NCBI RefSeq assembly: GCF_002938435.1
Contig: NZ_POQT01000005.1
Coordinates: 115,828 to 179,827 of the forward strand
Origin: Blastococcus saxobsidens
GTDB lineage: Bacteria > Actinomycetota > Actinomycetes > Mycobacteriales > Geodermatophilaceae
Length of the DNA stretch: 64,000 nucleotides
Reading direction: 5' to 3'
Shown here: piece after piece, positions 17,509 to 25,168 of the stretch
How positions within the stretch are numbered: the stretch's first letter is position 1
Layout: the number at the start of each line of letters is the position of its first letter
Made by a program: the position numbers and the translations under genes
Notes under the pieces: model-generated
Told to the model about the DNA's origin: nothing
Database searches by the model: none
Seen by the model: only the letters and a program-made list of their open reading frames with translations

Positions 17509-17937
17509 CTACTTCTTCCGCGCGGCTGCGGTCTTCTTGTCGTTCGCCTTCTGGATGGCGTCGACCAGGTCCTTCTTCTTCATCTTCGAGCGGCCGGAGA
17601 TGTCGAGCTTCTTGGCCACGTCGAGCAGGTGCTCCTTGGTGGCGTTGGCGTCGACCCCGCCCTTCGTCTGCTTCCCGGTGCCGCTACCGCCCTTCGCCTG
17701 CTCGTCGGACGGGCCCTTCTTGCCACCGGCCTTCTTCTCCCAGTGGTCGCCCACCTTCTCGAACGAGTGCTTGACGGCGGCCCAGGCGGTGCGGTTGGCG
17801 CGCTCCTCGTCGTCGTACTCGTCGACGGCGGAGTCGTAGGCCTTGGTGAACGTGCGCTGGGCCTTATTCTCCGACCGGCGCAGCGTGCTCGGCAGCTCCG
17901 ACTGCTTCGCGTCGCCCTTCTTCGTGGTCTTCGGCAT
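17509..17937 (-). CDS. ChaB family protein with C-terminal Rho_N domain
   Basis: The ATG at 17937 follows GAGAGGAG at a good distance and gives 142 residues. Residues 10-70 match the ChaB fold: LPSTLRRSENKAQRTFTKAYDSAVDEY, then ERANRTAWAAVKHSFEK. A Lys/Gly-rich linker leads to TKEHLLDVAKKLDISGRSKMKKKDLVDAI, a Rho termination factor N-terminal-like (SAP/LEM-like) helix pair that can bind nucleic acid. Such fusions are common in actinobacteria and tend to be stress or spore associated. A GGGTAG element 32 bases upstream suggests a stress sigma factor. Confidence 0.88.
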   Translation of the reverse strand: MPKTTKKGDAKQSELPSTLRRSENKAQRTFTKAYDSAVDEYDDEERANRTAWAAVKHSFEKVGDHWEKKAGGKKGPSDEQAKGGSGTGKQTKGGVDANATKEHLLDVAKKLDISGRSKMKKKDLVDAIQKANDKKTAAARKK

Positions 17938-17968
17938 GGGCCGTCTCCTCTCGGTCGCAGGTCCGGCC

Positions 17969-17974
17969 CTACCC
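17969..17974 (-). promoter_or_regulatory. Possible SigB-like -10 element for the ChaB gene
   Basis: On the minus strand GGGTAG lies 32 bases before the ATG, with GTGAT 15 bases further upstream. The -10 matches the GGGTA core of actinobacterial SigB/SigF promoters, but the -35 is a weak match. Confidence 0.35.
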
Positions 17975-18069
17975 AGGGTGACGCCGATGATCACATTCCG
18001 GCGCCGGGACGCGCCTCGACCAGCCCCGTGCATCCACGAGGGACCGGCCGAGGAGCTGCGACCGCGCCG

Positions 18070-18852
18070 TCAGCCGCGGCGGTCGGGCTGGTGGAAGCGC
18101 CAGCCCTCTGCCTTGAGCTCCGGGATCACCCGCGCGACGGCCTCGACCGTGCCGTGGCGCAGCATCGGGTCACCCGACGGGCCGTCGTGCATCAGCACGA
18201 CCCCACCGGGGTTCGCCCGGATGCCGGACTCCAGCCGCTGAGCCAGCACATCGGCGTCCTGGGTCGCCCAGTCCTCGATCACGACCTGCCAGCCCAGCGG
18301 CTGCATGCCCATGTCCGCGGCGATCCGGGCGCTGTGCTCCCCCCAGGCGCCGTAAGGGGCACGGAAGTACGGGATGGGCGCGTTCGGCGCGACCTCGCGG
18401 ATGAGGGCGCTGGTCGCCTCGATCTCGGCCCGGACCTCTTCCGCCGTGAACGCCTGGTCCGGCGACCAGCCGGCCAGGTTGGGGTGGGTCATCGTGTGGT
18501 TGCAGAGGGTGTGGCCCCCCGCGACGATGTCGCGCACCAGGTGCGGGTGCTGCTTGATGAAGTCGCCCCAGAGGCAGAACACCGCCTTGACGTTGTTGTC
18601 CTTGAGCACCTCGAGCAGGCGCGGGGTGTCGTAGGGGTTCGGACCGTCGTCGAAGGTGAGGGCGGCCACGTCGCCCTGGAGCTTGGTCGTCGTGACGACC
18701 TCGGCGGTGGCCTTGCCGCCCTGGCCGGCGCCGGGGCCGGCGCCGGGGCCGGCGCCGTCGGCGGAGGCGGGCGCAGTGCTGCCGACGGCGAGGGCGGCGA
18801 GGACGAGCGGCGCCGCGAGGCGCCGGAACGAGCGGGTACGGACAGCAGTCAT
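18070..18852 (-). CDS. Secreted polysaccharide deacetylase (CE4-like)
   Basis: The 260-residue product has an N-terminal signal peptide (RRLAAPLVLAALAVGS, cleavage near ASA-D) and a short Gly-Ala-Gly-Pro linker from a tandem repeat. The NodB domain follows, with the metal/catalytic motif TFDDGP at 66-71, HTMTH at 119-123, the RAPYG motif and a closing LMHDGP. CE4 members deacetylate peptidoglycan, chitin or xylan. Because a GH10 xylanase lies directly upstream on the same strand, an acetylxylan esterase role is the best inference. The start is ATG at 18852. Confidence 0.85.
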   Translation of the reverse strand: MTAVRTRSFRRLAAPLVLAALAVGSTAPASADGAGPGAGPGAGQGGKATAEVVTTTKLQGDVAALTFDDGPNPYDTPRLLEVLKDNNVKAVFCLWGDFIKQHPHLVRDIVAGGHTLCNHTMTHPNLAGWSPDQAFTAEEVRAEIEATSALIREVAPNAPIPYFRAPYGAWGEHSARIAADMGMQPLGWQVVIEDWATQDADVLAQRLESGIRANPGGVVLMHDGPSGDPMLRHGTVEAVARVIPELKAEGWRFHQPDRRG

Positions 18853-18935
18853 CGCAAGTGGTCCTTCGGGATGCGTGAGCCCTGGAGGCGGGTGCTCGGC
18901 GGCGGACGGTGCTGGGGAACGGAGGCGTTGCGCCG

Positions 18936-18971
18936 GTGCCGGGCGGCCGCTCGGAGGAACGACCGCCCGGC
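18936..18971 (-). terminator. Hairpin after the xylanase gene
   Basis: TGCCGGGCGG pairs with CCGCCCGGCA across a 16-base loop, 20 bases past the xylanase stop and before the deacetylase gene. It could end or weaken the transcript between them. Confidence 0.6.
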
Positions 18972-18992
18972 AGCTGCAGGTGCCGAACCCGA

Positions 18993-20195
18993 TCAGTCCT
19001 GCGCGGCCGCGAGGGTCTCGTGCAGGGCGTAGTACGCGGGCTTGCGCTCGTAGTCCTCCCACATCACGGTCGCCTCACCGAAGCCGGTGAAGAACCCGGG
19101 CACCCACGAGTACTTGTCGTTGAAGCCCCAGATGGTGAAGGAGTTGCACTCCTCGACCGCGAGGCACGCCTCGAGCACGCCCTGGTAGGTGTCGGCCTGC
19201 TCCTGCAGCAGCTCCGGCGTGGGCACGCCGTCGGCGGGGAGCTCGAACCGGACGTCCAGCTCGGTGATGGCGGTCTCGAGCCCCAGGTCGTCGAAACGCT
19301 GCATGTTCCGCTGCAGGGACGTGGGGAAGTCGTACTGCAGGTCCAGGTGGGCCTGGAAGGCGAAGCCGTGCAGGGGGACACCCTGCGCCAGCAGCTCCTT
19401 GGCGAGGTTGTAGTAGGCGGTGCTCTTGGTGTTCCAGTCCTCGACGGCGTAGTCGTTGAGGAAGAGCTTCGCCTCCGGGTCGGCCTCGTGCGCCCAGCGG
19501 AAGGCGTCGGCGATGATGCCCGGGCCGAGCTTCGCGATGAACGGGTTGGCAGTCGCGGCGCTCGAACCGTCCCGCAGCCGCACGCCGCCCCGGTCCCACT
19601 CGTCGGCGAAGATCTCGTTCGCGACGTCCCACTGCTGGATGCGGCCCGCGTAGCGGCCGACCACCGTCTGGATGTGGTCCTTGAGGACGGCGCGGAGCTC
19701 CGCGGGGTCCTCGATCTCGTGCACCCAGGCCGGCAGCTGGCTGTGCCACAGGAGCGTGTGGCCGCGCACGACCTGACCGTTGGCCTCGGCGAAGTCGACG
19801 ATGGCGTCGGCCGCGGCGAAGTTGTAGACCCCGGGCTCCGGGTGGATGAAGTCCCACTTCATCTGGTTCTCCGGCGACACCGAGCTGAACTCGGCGGCGA
19901 GGATCTTCCGGTACTTGTCGTCGTAGGTGAACGGGTCCGGGTAGTCGGCGTTCAGGTGGTGTCCGCCACCGGCGACAGCGGTGCCGATCACCAGGTCGTC
20001 GGGGGCGACCGTGCGCAGGCCGTGCTTCTTGGCCTGGCCGTAGGACTGGTCCTCCTGCGCCTGGACGGGCGGGGCCGCCCTGTCCTTGGGCGCTGCCGTG
20101 GCCGGCAGGACCGTTGCGGCCAGGACGACGGGCAGCACGCCCAGTCCCACCGCGCAGCGCGTGACGGCGCTGGAACCAAAGCTCAGTGTGCGCAT
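18993..20195 (-). CDS. Secreted GH10 endo-1,4-beta-xylanase
   Basis: The enzyme cuts the xylan backbone outside the cell. From the ATG at 20195 it has 400 residues: a signal peptide (to about residue 35, ending ATAAP) and a single GH10 barrel with no carbohydrate-binding module. The acid/base Glu194 lies in WDVANEIF and the nucleophile Glu312 in AITELDVRF. The substrate-site segments ENQMKWDFIHPEPG and GHTLLWHSQLPAWV are intact. It is divergent from a LacI regulator and next to a CE4-like deacetylase, a compact xylan-use module. Confidence 0.94.
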   Translation of the reverse strand: MRTLSFGSSAVTRCAVGLGVLPVVLAATVLPATAAPKDRAAPPVQAQEDQSYGQAKKHGLRTVAPDDLVIGTAVAGGGHHLNADYPDPFTYDDKYRKILAAEFSSVSPENQMKWDFIHPEPGVYNFAAADAIVDFAEANGQVVRGHTLLWHSQLPAWVHEIEDPAELRAVLKDHIQTVVGRYAGRIQQWDVANEIFADEWDRGGVRLRDGSSAATANPFIAKLGPGIIADAFRWAHEADPEAKLFLNDYAVEDWNTKSTAYYNLAKELLAQGVPLHGFAFQAHLDLQYDFPTSLQRNMQRFDDLGLETAITELDVRFELPADGVPTPELLQEQADTYQGVLEACLAVEECNSFTIWGFNDKYSWVPGFFTGFGEATVMWEDYERKPAYYALHETLAAAQD

Positions 20196-20250
20196 TCTCG
20201 ACCTCTCGTCGGCGTCGTTGCCGTTTCCGGTAATTTCCGGAAGACGTGCC

Positions 20251-20260
20251 GGAACGTTAC
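20251..20260. promoter_or_regulatory. Possible LacI-family operator upstream of xylanase
   Basis: GGAACGTTAC has the central CG and A-A-C-G-T-T symmetry of LacI-family sites and lies 55 bases before the xylanase start, in the 227-bp divergent region. A direct repeat TTTCCGG (20224 and 20234) is beside it. No experimental support; other sites are possible. Confidence 0.35.
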
Positions 20261-20422
20261 GAAGGTCACATCCCATGCGTCAAGGGCAACCGGCGGACTG
20301 CCTCGTCGGTCCGCGTGTCCCTCCCCACGAGGCCGTCCCCCTGACCCGCCGGGGTGGTTCTTGCAGCCGGCGACCGACCCCTCGGCCCGGCGGCCGTAGG
20401 CTGACGGCCCGACGAGGAGGGC

Positions 20423-21469
20423 ATGGTGGCCGACGAGCAGGCACATCCGGTGACGATCGCGGACATCGCCGCCGAGGCCGGCGTCTCCGTCCCCACGGTG
20501 TCCCGCGTGCTCAACGGACGGTCCGATGTCGCGCCGCGAACGCGTCAGCGCGTCGAGCAGCTGCTCCGCGACCACGGTTACCAGCGGCGTGGTGTGCGGC
20601 CCCAGCGGCGGGCCCGCCTCGTCGACCTGGTCTTCAACGATCTGGACAGCCCCTGGGCGGTCGAGATCATCCGGGGCGTGGAGGATGCGGCACACGCAGC
20701 CGGTGTCGGGACCGTCGTCACGGCCATCCACCGCCGGGCCAGCGCCGCCCGGGAGTGGCTGGAGAACCTGAGCGCCCGAGCCAGCGACGGCGTGATCCTG
20801 GTGACCGGCGAGCTGGACCCCGAGCTGCACGCGGAGCTGCGGAACCTGCAGGTACCCGCAGTGGTGGTGGACCCGGCCGGCGTGCGCGACCTGGACGTGC
20901 CCACGATCGGGGTGACCAACTGGGCCGGCGGGCTGAGCGCCACCGAGCACCTGACCGGGCTCGGGCACCGGCGCATCGCCTTCGTCGCCGGCACGCCGAC
21001 GCTCCTGTCGGCCCGGGCCCGGCTGGACGGGTACCGCGCCGGCCTCGACCGCGCCGGCCTTCCGTTCGACCCGGACCTCGTCGTCCCGGGCAACTTCGAC
21101 TACGCCTCCGGAGCCCGCGCCGCGGACGTGCTGCTGTCGTCCAGCGATCCCCCCACGGCCGTCGTAGCGGCCAACGACCAGATGGCTCTCGGGGTCTACG
21201 AGGGGGCACGGCGCAGGGGTGTACGGGTGCCGGACGACGTGAGCGTCGTGGGCTTCGACGACCTGCCCCAGGCCCGCTGGTCGTCGCCGCCCCTGACCAC
21301 GGTGCACCAGCCCCTCGCGGAGATGGGCATGATGGCGGCCCGGACCGTGCTGCGCATGGTGGAGGGGGAGGCCATCGAGAGCCCGCGGGTGGAACTGTCC
21401 ACGCGGCTGATCGTCAGGGACAGCACCGCCCCGGCGCGCCCCCGAACGACCGGACCGCTTCCCGGCTAG
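20423..21469 (+). CDS. LacI family transcriptional regulator
   Basis: The 348-residue product has the LacI helix-turn-helix and hinge at the N-terminus (VTIADIAAEAGVSVPTVSRVLNG, residues 10-32). A periplasmic-binding-like sensor domain follows, ending VVGFDDLPQARWSSPPLTTVHQP. The ATG at 20423 follows GAGGAGG closely. It is divergent from the xylanase gene, so it probably represses the xylan module until a xylo-oligosaccharide binds. The effector is inferred from context only. Confidence 0.92.
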   Translation: MVADEQAHPVTIADIAAEAGVSVPTVSRVLNGRSDVAPRTRQRVEQLLRDHGYQRRGVRPQRRARLVDLVFNDLDSPWAVEIIRGVEDAAHAAGVGTVVTAIHRRASAAREWLENLSARASDGVILVTGELDPELHAELRNLQVPAVVVDPAGVRDLDVPTIGVTNWAGGLSATEHLTGLGHRRIAFVAGTPTLLSARARLDGYRAGLDRAGLPFDPDLVVPGNFDYASGARAADVLLSSSDPPTAVVAANDQMALGVYEGARRRGVRVPDDVSVVGFDDLPQARWSSPPLTTVHQPLAEMGMMAARTVLRMVEGEAIESPRVELSTRLIVRDSTAPARPRTTGPLPG

Positions 21470-21502
21470 GGAACGGGCGGCTCCCGGGCAGCTCCTGGCC
21501 GG

Positions 21503-21887
21503 TCAGCTCTCGAGGTAGGCGGTCCAGTGGGCACGCTCGTCGTCGGTCATCGGCCGGCTGGTGTTCAGGCCGAAGTCGAAGACGACCAGCACGACGTCGG
21601 AACGGATCGCGACCTCGCCGTCCTGCACGAGCTCCTGCCGGACGCCGAACGACTTCGTGCCCAGCCGGGTCACCCAGCTGCGCACGGTGAGCGGCTCGTC
21701 GACGCGGTAGGTAGAGCTGCCGCAGGTAGTCGGCCTCCAGCCGCGCCAGGATCAGCTCGCCGCCCGGCCGGCCGTCGATCATGGCCAGCCGGGCGTCCTC
21801 CAGGAGGCTGAGCGCCCGGGCGTGGTTGACGTGTCCGAGCATGTCGGGATCGGACCAGCGCAGCTGGACCGGGTGCTCGTGCCGCAC
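21503..21887 (-). pseudogene. Acyl-CoA thioesterase (hotdog) gene with a one-base frameshift
   Basis: The N-terminal frame from the GTG at 21887 reads HPVQLRWSDPDMLGHVNHAR, the 4HBT-type hotdog active-site region with its Asp and HVNH. It continues to EADYLRQLY. The rest (VDEPLTVRSWVTRLGTKSF...DDERAHWTAYLES) is in another frame. The frames meet near 21709, where coding-strand TACCTACC has one base more than the expected TACTACC; the 385-base total fits one insertion. As read, the protein would lose its second half. One base separates its start from the upstream gene's stop. Confidence 0.75.
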
Positions 21888-21888
21888 G

Positions 21889-22119
21889 TCAGGGCAGATC
21901 GGCGGTCTCCGCCGACTGGCGGTGGGCGCCCTGCGCATCGTCGGGGTCGGCGTGCACGGTCCGCTCCTCCGACTCCGCGAGGATGACCTCCGCCGCCACC
22001 TCCTCCATGCCGCTGCCCTTCATCCCCTCCTCCTCGGGCAGCAGGTGGGAACGCGTCTCGATGTTCTCCTCGGTGACGTTGTCCAGCGCCTCAGGGCTGG
22101 GCTTCTTCTGGGTGGTCAT
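21889..22119 (-). CDS. Conserved small actinobacterial protein (76 aa)
   Basis: The acidic 76-residue protein includes NVTEENIETRSHLLPEEE and AAEVILAESEERTVH. This EENI.TR..LLPEE...A..ILAESEERT pattern is seen in short conserved actinobacterial proteins of unknown function. No domain, signal peptide or membrane segment is visible. It follows the DUF2795 gene by one base and precedes the thioesterase gene by one base, so these are probably one operon with the hibernation-factor-like gene. Confidence 0.7.
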   Translation of the reverse strand: MTTQKKPSPEALDNVTEENIETRSHLLPEEEGMKGSGMEEVAAEVILAESEERTVHADPDDAQGAHRQSAETADLP

Positions 22120-22120
22120 C

Positions 22121-22378
22121 TCAGAACCGCTGCTGCTCGGTGCCCAGGCCCAGCGCCTGCGCGACCTCCTGGACGTTCCCGAACTGCTGGCCGGCGGGCA
22201 GCCGCCGCAGGTCCGAGAGCACAGGGTCGGAGGCGGGGCCCTCCTGCGCCTTGGCGAGGAGCTGGTCGCGGTCGGCCGGCCACACCTCCTTGCCCAGGGC
22301 CTCGGCGATCGCGGCGCGGTGCTCGAGGTCGCCCTGGTCGGTGCCGGGGCTGGTGGCCGGCTGGTGCGGGTCGCTCAC
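22121..22378 (-). CDS. DUF2795 domain protein
   Basis: The GTG at 22378 follows AAGGAG at eight bases and is preferred over the ATG at 22396, which contains that site. The 85 residues hold a DUF2795-type helical repeat: VWPADRDQLLAKAQEGPASDPVLSDLRRLPAGQQFGNVQEV, ending AQALG. The family is widespread in actinobacteria with unknown function. It lies 33 bases after the baeRF2 gene in the same direction, so they are probably co-transcribed. Confidence 0.8.
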   Translation of the reverse strand: MSDPHQPATSPGTDQGDLEHRAAIAEALGKEVWPADRDQLLAKAQEGPASDPVLSDLRRLPAGQQFGNVQEVAQALGLGTEQQRF

Positions 22379-22411
22379 GGGATCGGTCTCCTTCACGTCT
22401 GCGGTACGGGG

Positions 22412-23539
22412 TCAGTCGTTCGACGTCGAGGCGTCGGTGTAGCGGAGGATCGCGGCCACCGGCTCGTCGCCGGGCAGGGCGGCCTTGGGCACGACCAGCA
22501 CGCCGGCCGCGCCGGCGACCGCGGCGGCGACGAGCGCCGGTCCGGCGGGGGTCACCTCACCGTGCATGCCCAGGGCATCCATGTCCTGCTGCTTCACGCC
22601 CAGCTCCAGGGGCCCGTTGCCCACCAGCAGGGTGGCGTCGTCGTCCTCGTCGGTCAGGACGAGGGTCTCCACCTGGCCCTTGCGCAGTGCCTCGACGACG
22701 GCGGAGGTGCCGGTGACCGCGAGACCGTGGGCGCCGGCGGCCTGCACCTGCTCGACGGCCGTGGCGATGTCGCGGGCCTCGTGCTCGGCGACCAGCTCGG
22801 CCGCGCGCCGTTCCACCGGCTGGCGGTCGGCGCCGGCGGCCCGGCCACCCTCCTCCATGGTCACGACCAGGTCGGACCACACGCCGCTGGCGCGGTCGCC
22901 GAGGATCTGCCGGGCGCGCACGTCGCCGGCGAGCAGGACGAAGCGCGGCTGCACGCGGCGGGCGAGGGACGCGATGTCCTCGGCCACCTTGTCGGCGTTC
23001 TCGGTCCACTGGTTCTCGGCGGTGTGCATGTAGGTGTTGTGCGCCCAGCCGCCGACCTTGACCTTGCGCATGTGGAAGGTGTCGCCCTCCACCTGCCGCT
23101 GCTCCTCCTCCTGGTCGGCGAGCCCGGCGACGGTGATGTCGGCACCCACCCGGTCGGCGACGACCACGACGTGCGGCACCCGCCCGGCCAGCTGGCGCAG
23201 CAGCGGCAGCAGGTCGGGCTGGGGCGCCCACCGGGCGGTCTCGCGGGCCGGCGTGTCGGCCAGCACCTGGTCCAGCACCACCGATCCGTCGGCGGCGACG
23301 ACCAGCGCGCGGCCCTTGAGCGTGCCGGCGGCACCGCCCTCGTTGCCCTCGAGCAGTCGGTCGCGCACGGCCTCCACCACCGCATCGGGGGCGCCCTGCG
23401 AGCTCAGCTGCTCGGCCAGGCCGCGGACCCGCAGGTCCAGCTCGGTGTCGGCGTTCTCGGTCGTGTGCGTGACGTCGGCGCACACCGTGGCGTAGGGCCC
23501 TGCGGCGGCGAACACCGGCTCCAGGAAGGACACGTCCAT
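22412..23539 (-). CDS. baeRF2 family protein (Rv2629/Balon-like ribosome hibernation candidate)
   Basis: The 375-residue protein has the eRF1-related architecture of the bacterial/archaeal release-factor-like families. It has an N-terminal region with CADVTHTTENADTELDLRVRGL and a middle domain starting RVPHVVVVADRVGADITV. The basic loop VGGWAHNTYMHTAENQW is typical of the Rv2629 group. The C-terminal domain resembles the L7Ae-like eRF1 domain 3 (LAVTGTSAVVEALRKGQVETLVL). Homologues named Balon bind the ribosomal A site during dormancy, and Rv2629 is in the dormancy regulon of M. tuberculosis. A hibernation role here is inferred from the family. It is transcribed from a SigB/SigF-like promoter. 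Confidence 0.8.
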   Translation of the reverse strand: MDVSFLEPVFAAAGPYATVCADVTHTTENADTELDLRVRGLAEQLSSQGAPDAVVEAVRDRLLEGNEGGAAGTLKGRALVVAADGSVVLDQVLADTPARETARWAPQPDLLPLLRQLAGRVPHVVVVADRVGADITVAGLADQEEEQRQVEGDTFHMRKVKVGGWAHNTYMHTAENQWTENADKVAEDIASLARRVQPRFVLLAGDVRARQILGDRASGVWSDLVVTMEEGGRAAGADRQPVERRAAELVAEHEARDIATAVEQVQAAGAHGLAVTGTSAVVEALRKGQVETLVLTDEDDDATLLVGNGPLELGVKQQDMDALGMHGEVTPAGPALVAAAVAGAAGVLVVPKAALPGDEPVAAILRYTDASTSND

Positions 23540-23622
23540 GTCGGCGGGACAACTCCTCGGTCGATCGGGGGTGCTGGTCGGTCACGGGGATCGCGGCTGC
23601 TCACGACGCCCGCCGTCGCCGC

Positions 23623-23648
23623 CTACCCACGGCCAGCCGCCTCACACC
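23623..23648 (-). promoter_or_regulatory. SigB/SigF-like promoter for the baeRF2 operon
   Basis: On the minus strand GGTGT, 15 bases, then GGGTAG fits the GNNTN(14-16)GGGTA stress-promoter consensus of actinobacteria. The -10 lies 84 bases before the ATG. Its -35 forms one arm of the ACACC-C-GGTGT palindrome shared with the opposite promoter. Confidence 0.55.
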
Positions 23649-23649
23649 C

Positions 23650-23676
23650 GGTGTCGTTTCCCGGAGCCCGGGGTAG
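23650..23676 (+). promoter_or_regulatory. SigB/SigF-like promoter for the 23715 gene
   Basis: On the plus strand GGTGT, 16 bases, then GGGTAG lies 38 bases before the ATG at 23715. It mirrors the minus-strand promoter. The palindrome CCTCTCGAGAGG (23696-23707) sits between the -10 and the start codon. Confidence 0.55.
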
Positions 23677-23714
23677 GCGGCACCCGACCCGAGAACCTCT
23701 CGAGAGGATGAGCG

Positions 23715-24059
23715 ATGACCGTGCGCGACGATCTGCCGCTGCCCGACTACGACCACCTGCCCGTGGGTTCGCTGACGTCCCGGATCCGCACGCTGGGGTC
23801 CGACGACCTCAAGACGCTGCTGGGCTACGAGCGCGCCCACGCCAACCGGGTGCAGGTGGTGAGCGCGATGGAGCACCGGCTGAACGGGCTCGCCGAGGGC
23901 GCCCAGCCCTCCGGCGGCGACCCCGCCGCGGCGACTCCCGAGGCGCCGCCTGCGGCCGAGGGCGGTTCCAAGGTGTCCGAGGCGACGACCGGACCGGCGA
24001 TGAACCCGCCGTCGCAGGGCGACCCGACGAACCCGGCCCAGCCCCGCTCCACCGGCTGA
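23715..24059 (+). CDS. Conserved actinobacterial protein (DUF8129-like)
   Basis: The 114-residue product begins with a compact conserved block: LPLPDYDHLPVGSLTSRIRTL, then DDLKTLLGYERAHANRVQVV and SAMEHRLNGL. This LPV..YD.L.V..L..R...L....L..LL.YE..HA.R..V pattern occurs in several actinobacterial proteins of unknown role and I associate it with DUF8129. The C-terminal 50 residues are Pro/Gly/Ala-rich and probably unstructured. The start is the ATG at 23715; an ATG at 23708 is out of frame. It is driven by a stress-type promoter divergent from the baeRF2 gene. Confidence 0.7.
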   Translation: MTVRDDLPLPDYDHLPVGSLTSRIRTLGSDDLKTLLGYERAHANRVQVVSAMEHRLNGLAEGAQPSGGDPAAATPEAPPAAEGGSKVSEATTGPAMNPPSQGDPTNPAQPRSTG

Positions 24060-24072
24060 GCAGCACGGCGGG

Positions 24073-24104
24073 CTCGGGACGGCATCTGGTGGTGTCGTCC
24101 CGAG
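24073..24104. terminator. Hairpin between 23715 gene and tadC
   Basis: CTCGGGAC pairs with GTCCCGAG across a 16-base loop, 13 bases past the plus-strand stop at 24059. Confidence 0.5.
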
Positions 24105-24176
24105 TGGGGGCCGGAGACCTCCGCGCAGGGACGACGAAACGGCTCCGTGCAGGACGGGGACGGCACCTGGCCGCGG

Positions 24177-24195
24177 TGCGACCCGGAGGGTCGCA
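24177..24195 (-). terminator. Hairpin at the end of the tad operon
   Basis: TGCGACCC and GGGTCGCA pair over eight bases around a three-base loop, three bases past the tadC stop codon (24199-24201). Confidence 0.65.
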
Positions 24196-24198
24196 GTG

Positions 24199-25104
24199 CT
24201 ATTCGCTGAAGGCGCCGGCGATGTCCATGACCGCGGGGCCCAGCAGCACGATGAACAGGGTCGGCAGGATGCAGAGGATCAGCGGGAAGATGACCTTCAC
24301 CGGGATCTGCATCGCCTTCTCCTCGGCCCGCTGACGCCGCTTGAGCCGCATCTCCGCCGCCTGGGTGCGCAGCACGTCGGCGATCGAGACGCCGTACTGG
24401 TCGGCCTGCACGACCGCCCGGATGAACCGGCGGAGGTCGGCGACGCCGGTCCGCTCGGCCAGCGCCAGGTAGGCGTCCCGGCGCGGCTGCCCCACGGCGA
24501 TGTCCTGCAGGGTGCGCACCAGCTCCTCGGCCAGCGCGCCCTTGCCGTTGCTGCCCGCCCGGGCCATGGCCGACTCGAACCCGAGCCCGGCCTCGACCGC
24601 GATGGTCATCTGGTCCAGGGTGTCGGCCAGCTCGAGCGCGATCGCCTCCTGCCTCTCCTGCCCGCGGCTGTGCAGCAGCAGTTCCGGCAGGAAGTAGGCG
24701 ACGACGGTGCCGAGGATCGCCGCACCGCCGGTCAGCGCGCTGGGCGATGACGTGGCCAGCAGCAGCCCCAGGACGCCTGCGACGGGTCCCAGCACGAGCT
24801 TGGCCGCGACCAGCCTGGGCACCGGCCAGGCAGCCGGTCGGCCGGCGCGGCCCGCCAGCCGGTCGAGCCGGGCGACGGTCCCCCGCGGGGTGAGCCCACG
24901 GGCGAGGCGGGCGAGGAGGCCGGGACCGCTGCGACCCGGCGTGCCGGCCGCGCCGGTCGGCTCGATCCCGCGGAGCAGGTTGTCGCGGACCTGGGCACTG
25001 CCACCACCGGCGCCGGAGAGCAGCGCCCAGCCCAGCACGGGCAGGGCCGCGCACAGGGCGAGCGCGGCCACGAACACAGAGGCGGGCAAGGATGGCATCA
25101 GCAC
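24199..25104 (-). CDS. tadC: Type II/IV secretion F family protein TadC
   Basis: The 301-residue protein is the last gene of the tad locus. It is an inner-membrane platform protein with an N-terminal helix (SVFVAALALCAALPVLGWAL), two central helices, the GspF domain (ELADTLDQMTIAVEAGLGFE) and a C-terminal hydrophobic segment FPLILCILPTLFIVLLGPA. It should pair with TadB to form the base on which the Flp pilus is assembled by TadA. The start is GTG at 25104, or the ATG at 25098. A hairpin follows the stop. Confidence 0.88.
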   Translation of the reverse strand: MLMPSLPASVFVAALALCAALPVLGWALLSGAGGGSAQVRDNLLRGIEPTGAAGTPGRSGPGLLARLARGLTPRGTVARLDRLAGRAGRPAAWPVPRLVAAKLVLGPVAGVLGLLLATSSPSALTGGAAILGTVVAYFLPELLLHSRGQERQEAIALELADTLDQMTIAVEAGLGFESAMARAGSNGKGALAEELVRTLQDIAVGQPRRDAYLALAERTGVADLRRFIRAVVQADQYGVSIADVLRTQAAEMRLKRRQRAEEKAMQIPVKVIFPLILCILPTLFIVLLGPAVMDIAGAFSE

Positions 25105-25168
25105 GGGTTCCCCTGCGGAGCAGCGTCGAGGGCCCTGTTCCGGTTCCCCAACGGAGTTGTGATGGTCA

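Noticed and set aside
18720..18765. Repeated GGGGCCGGCGCC units in the deacetylase gene
   Set aside because: They encode an in-frame Gly-Ala-Gly-Pro linker; no frameshift or separate element is needed.
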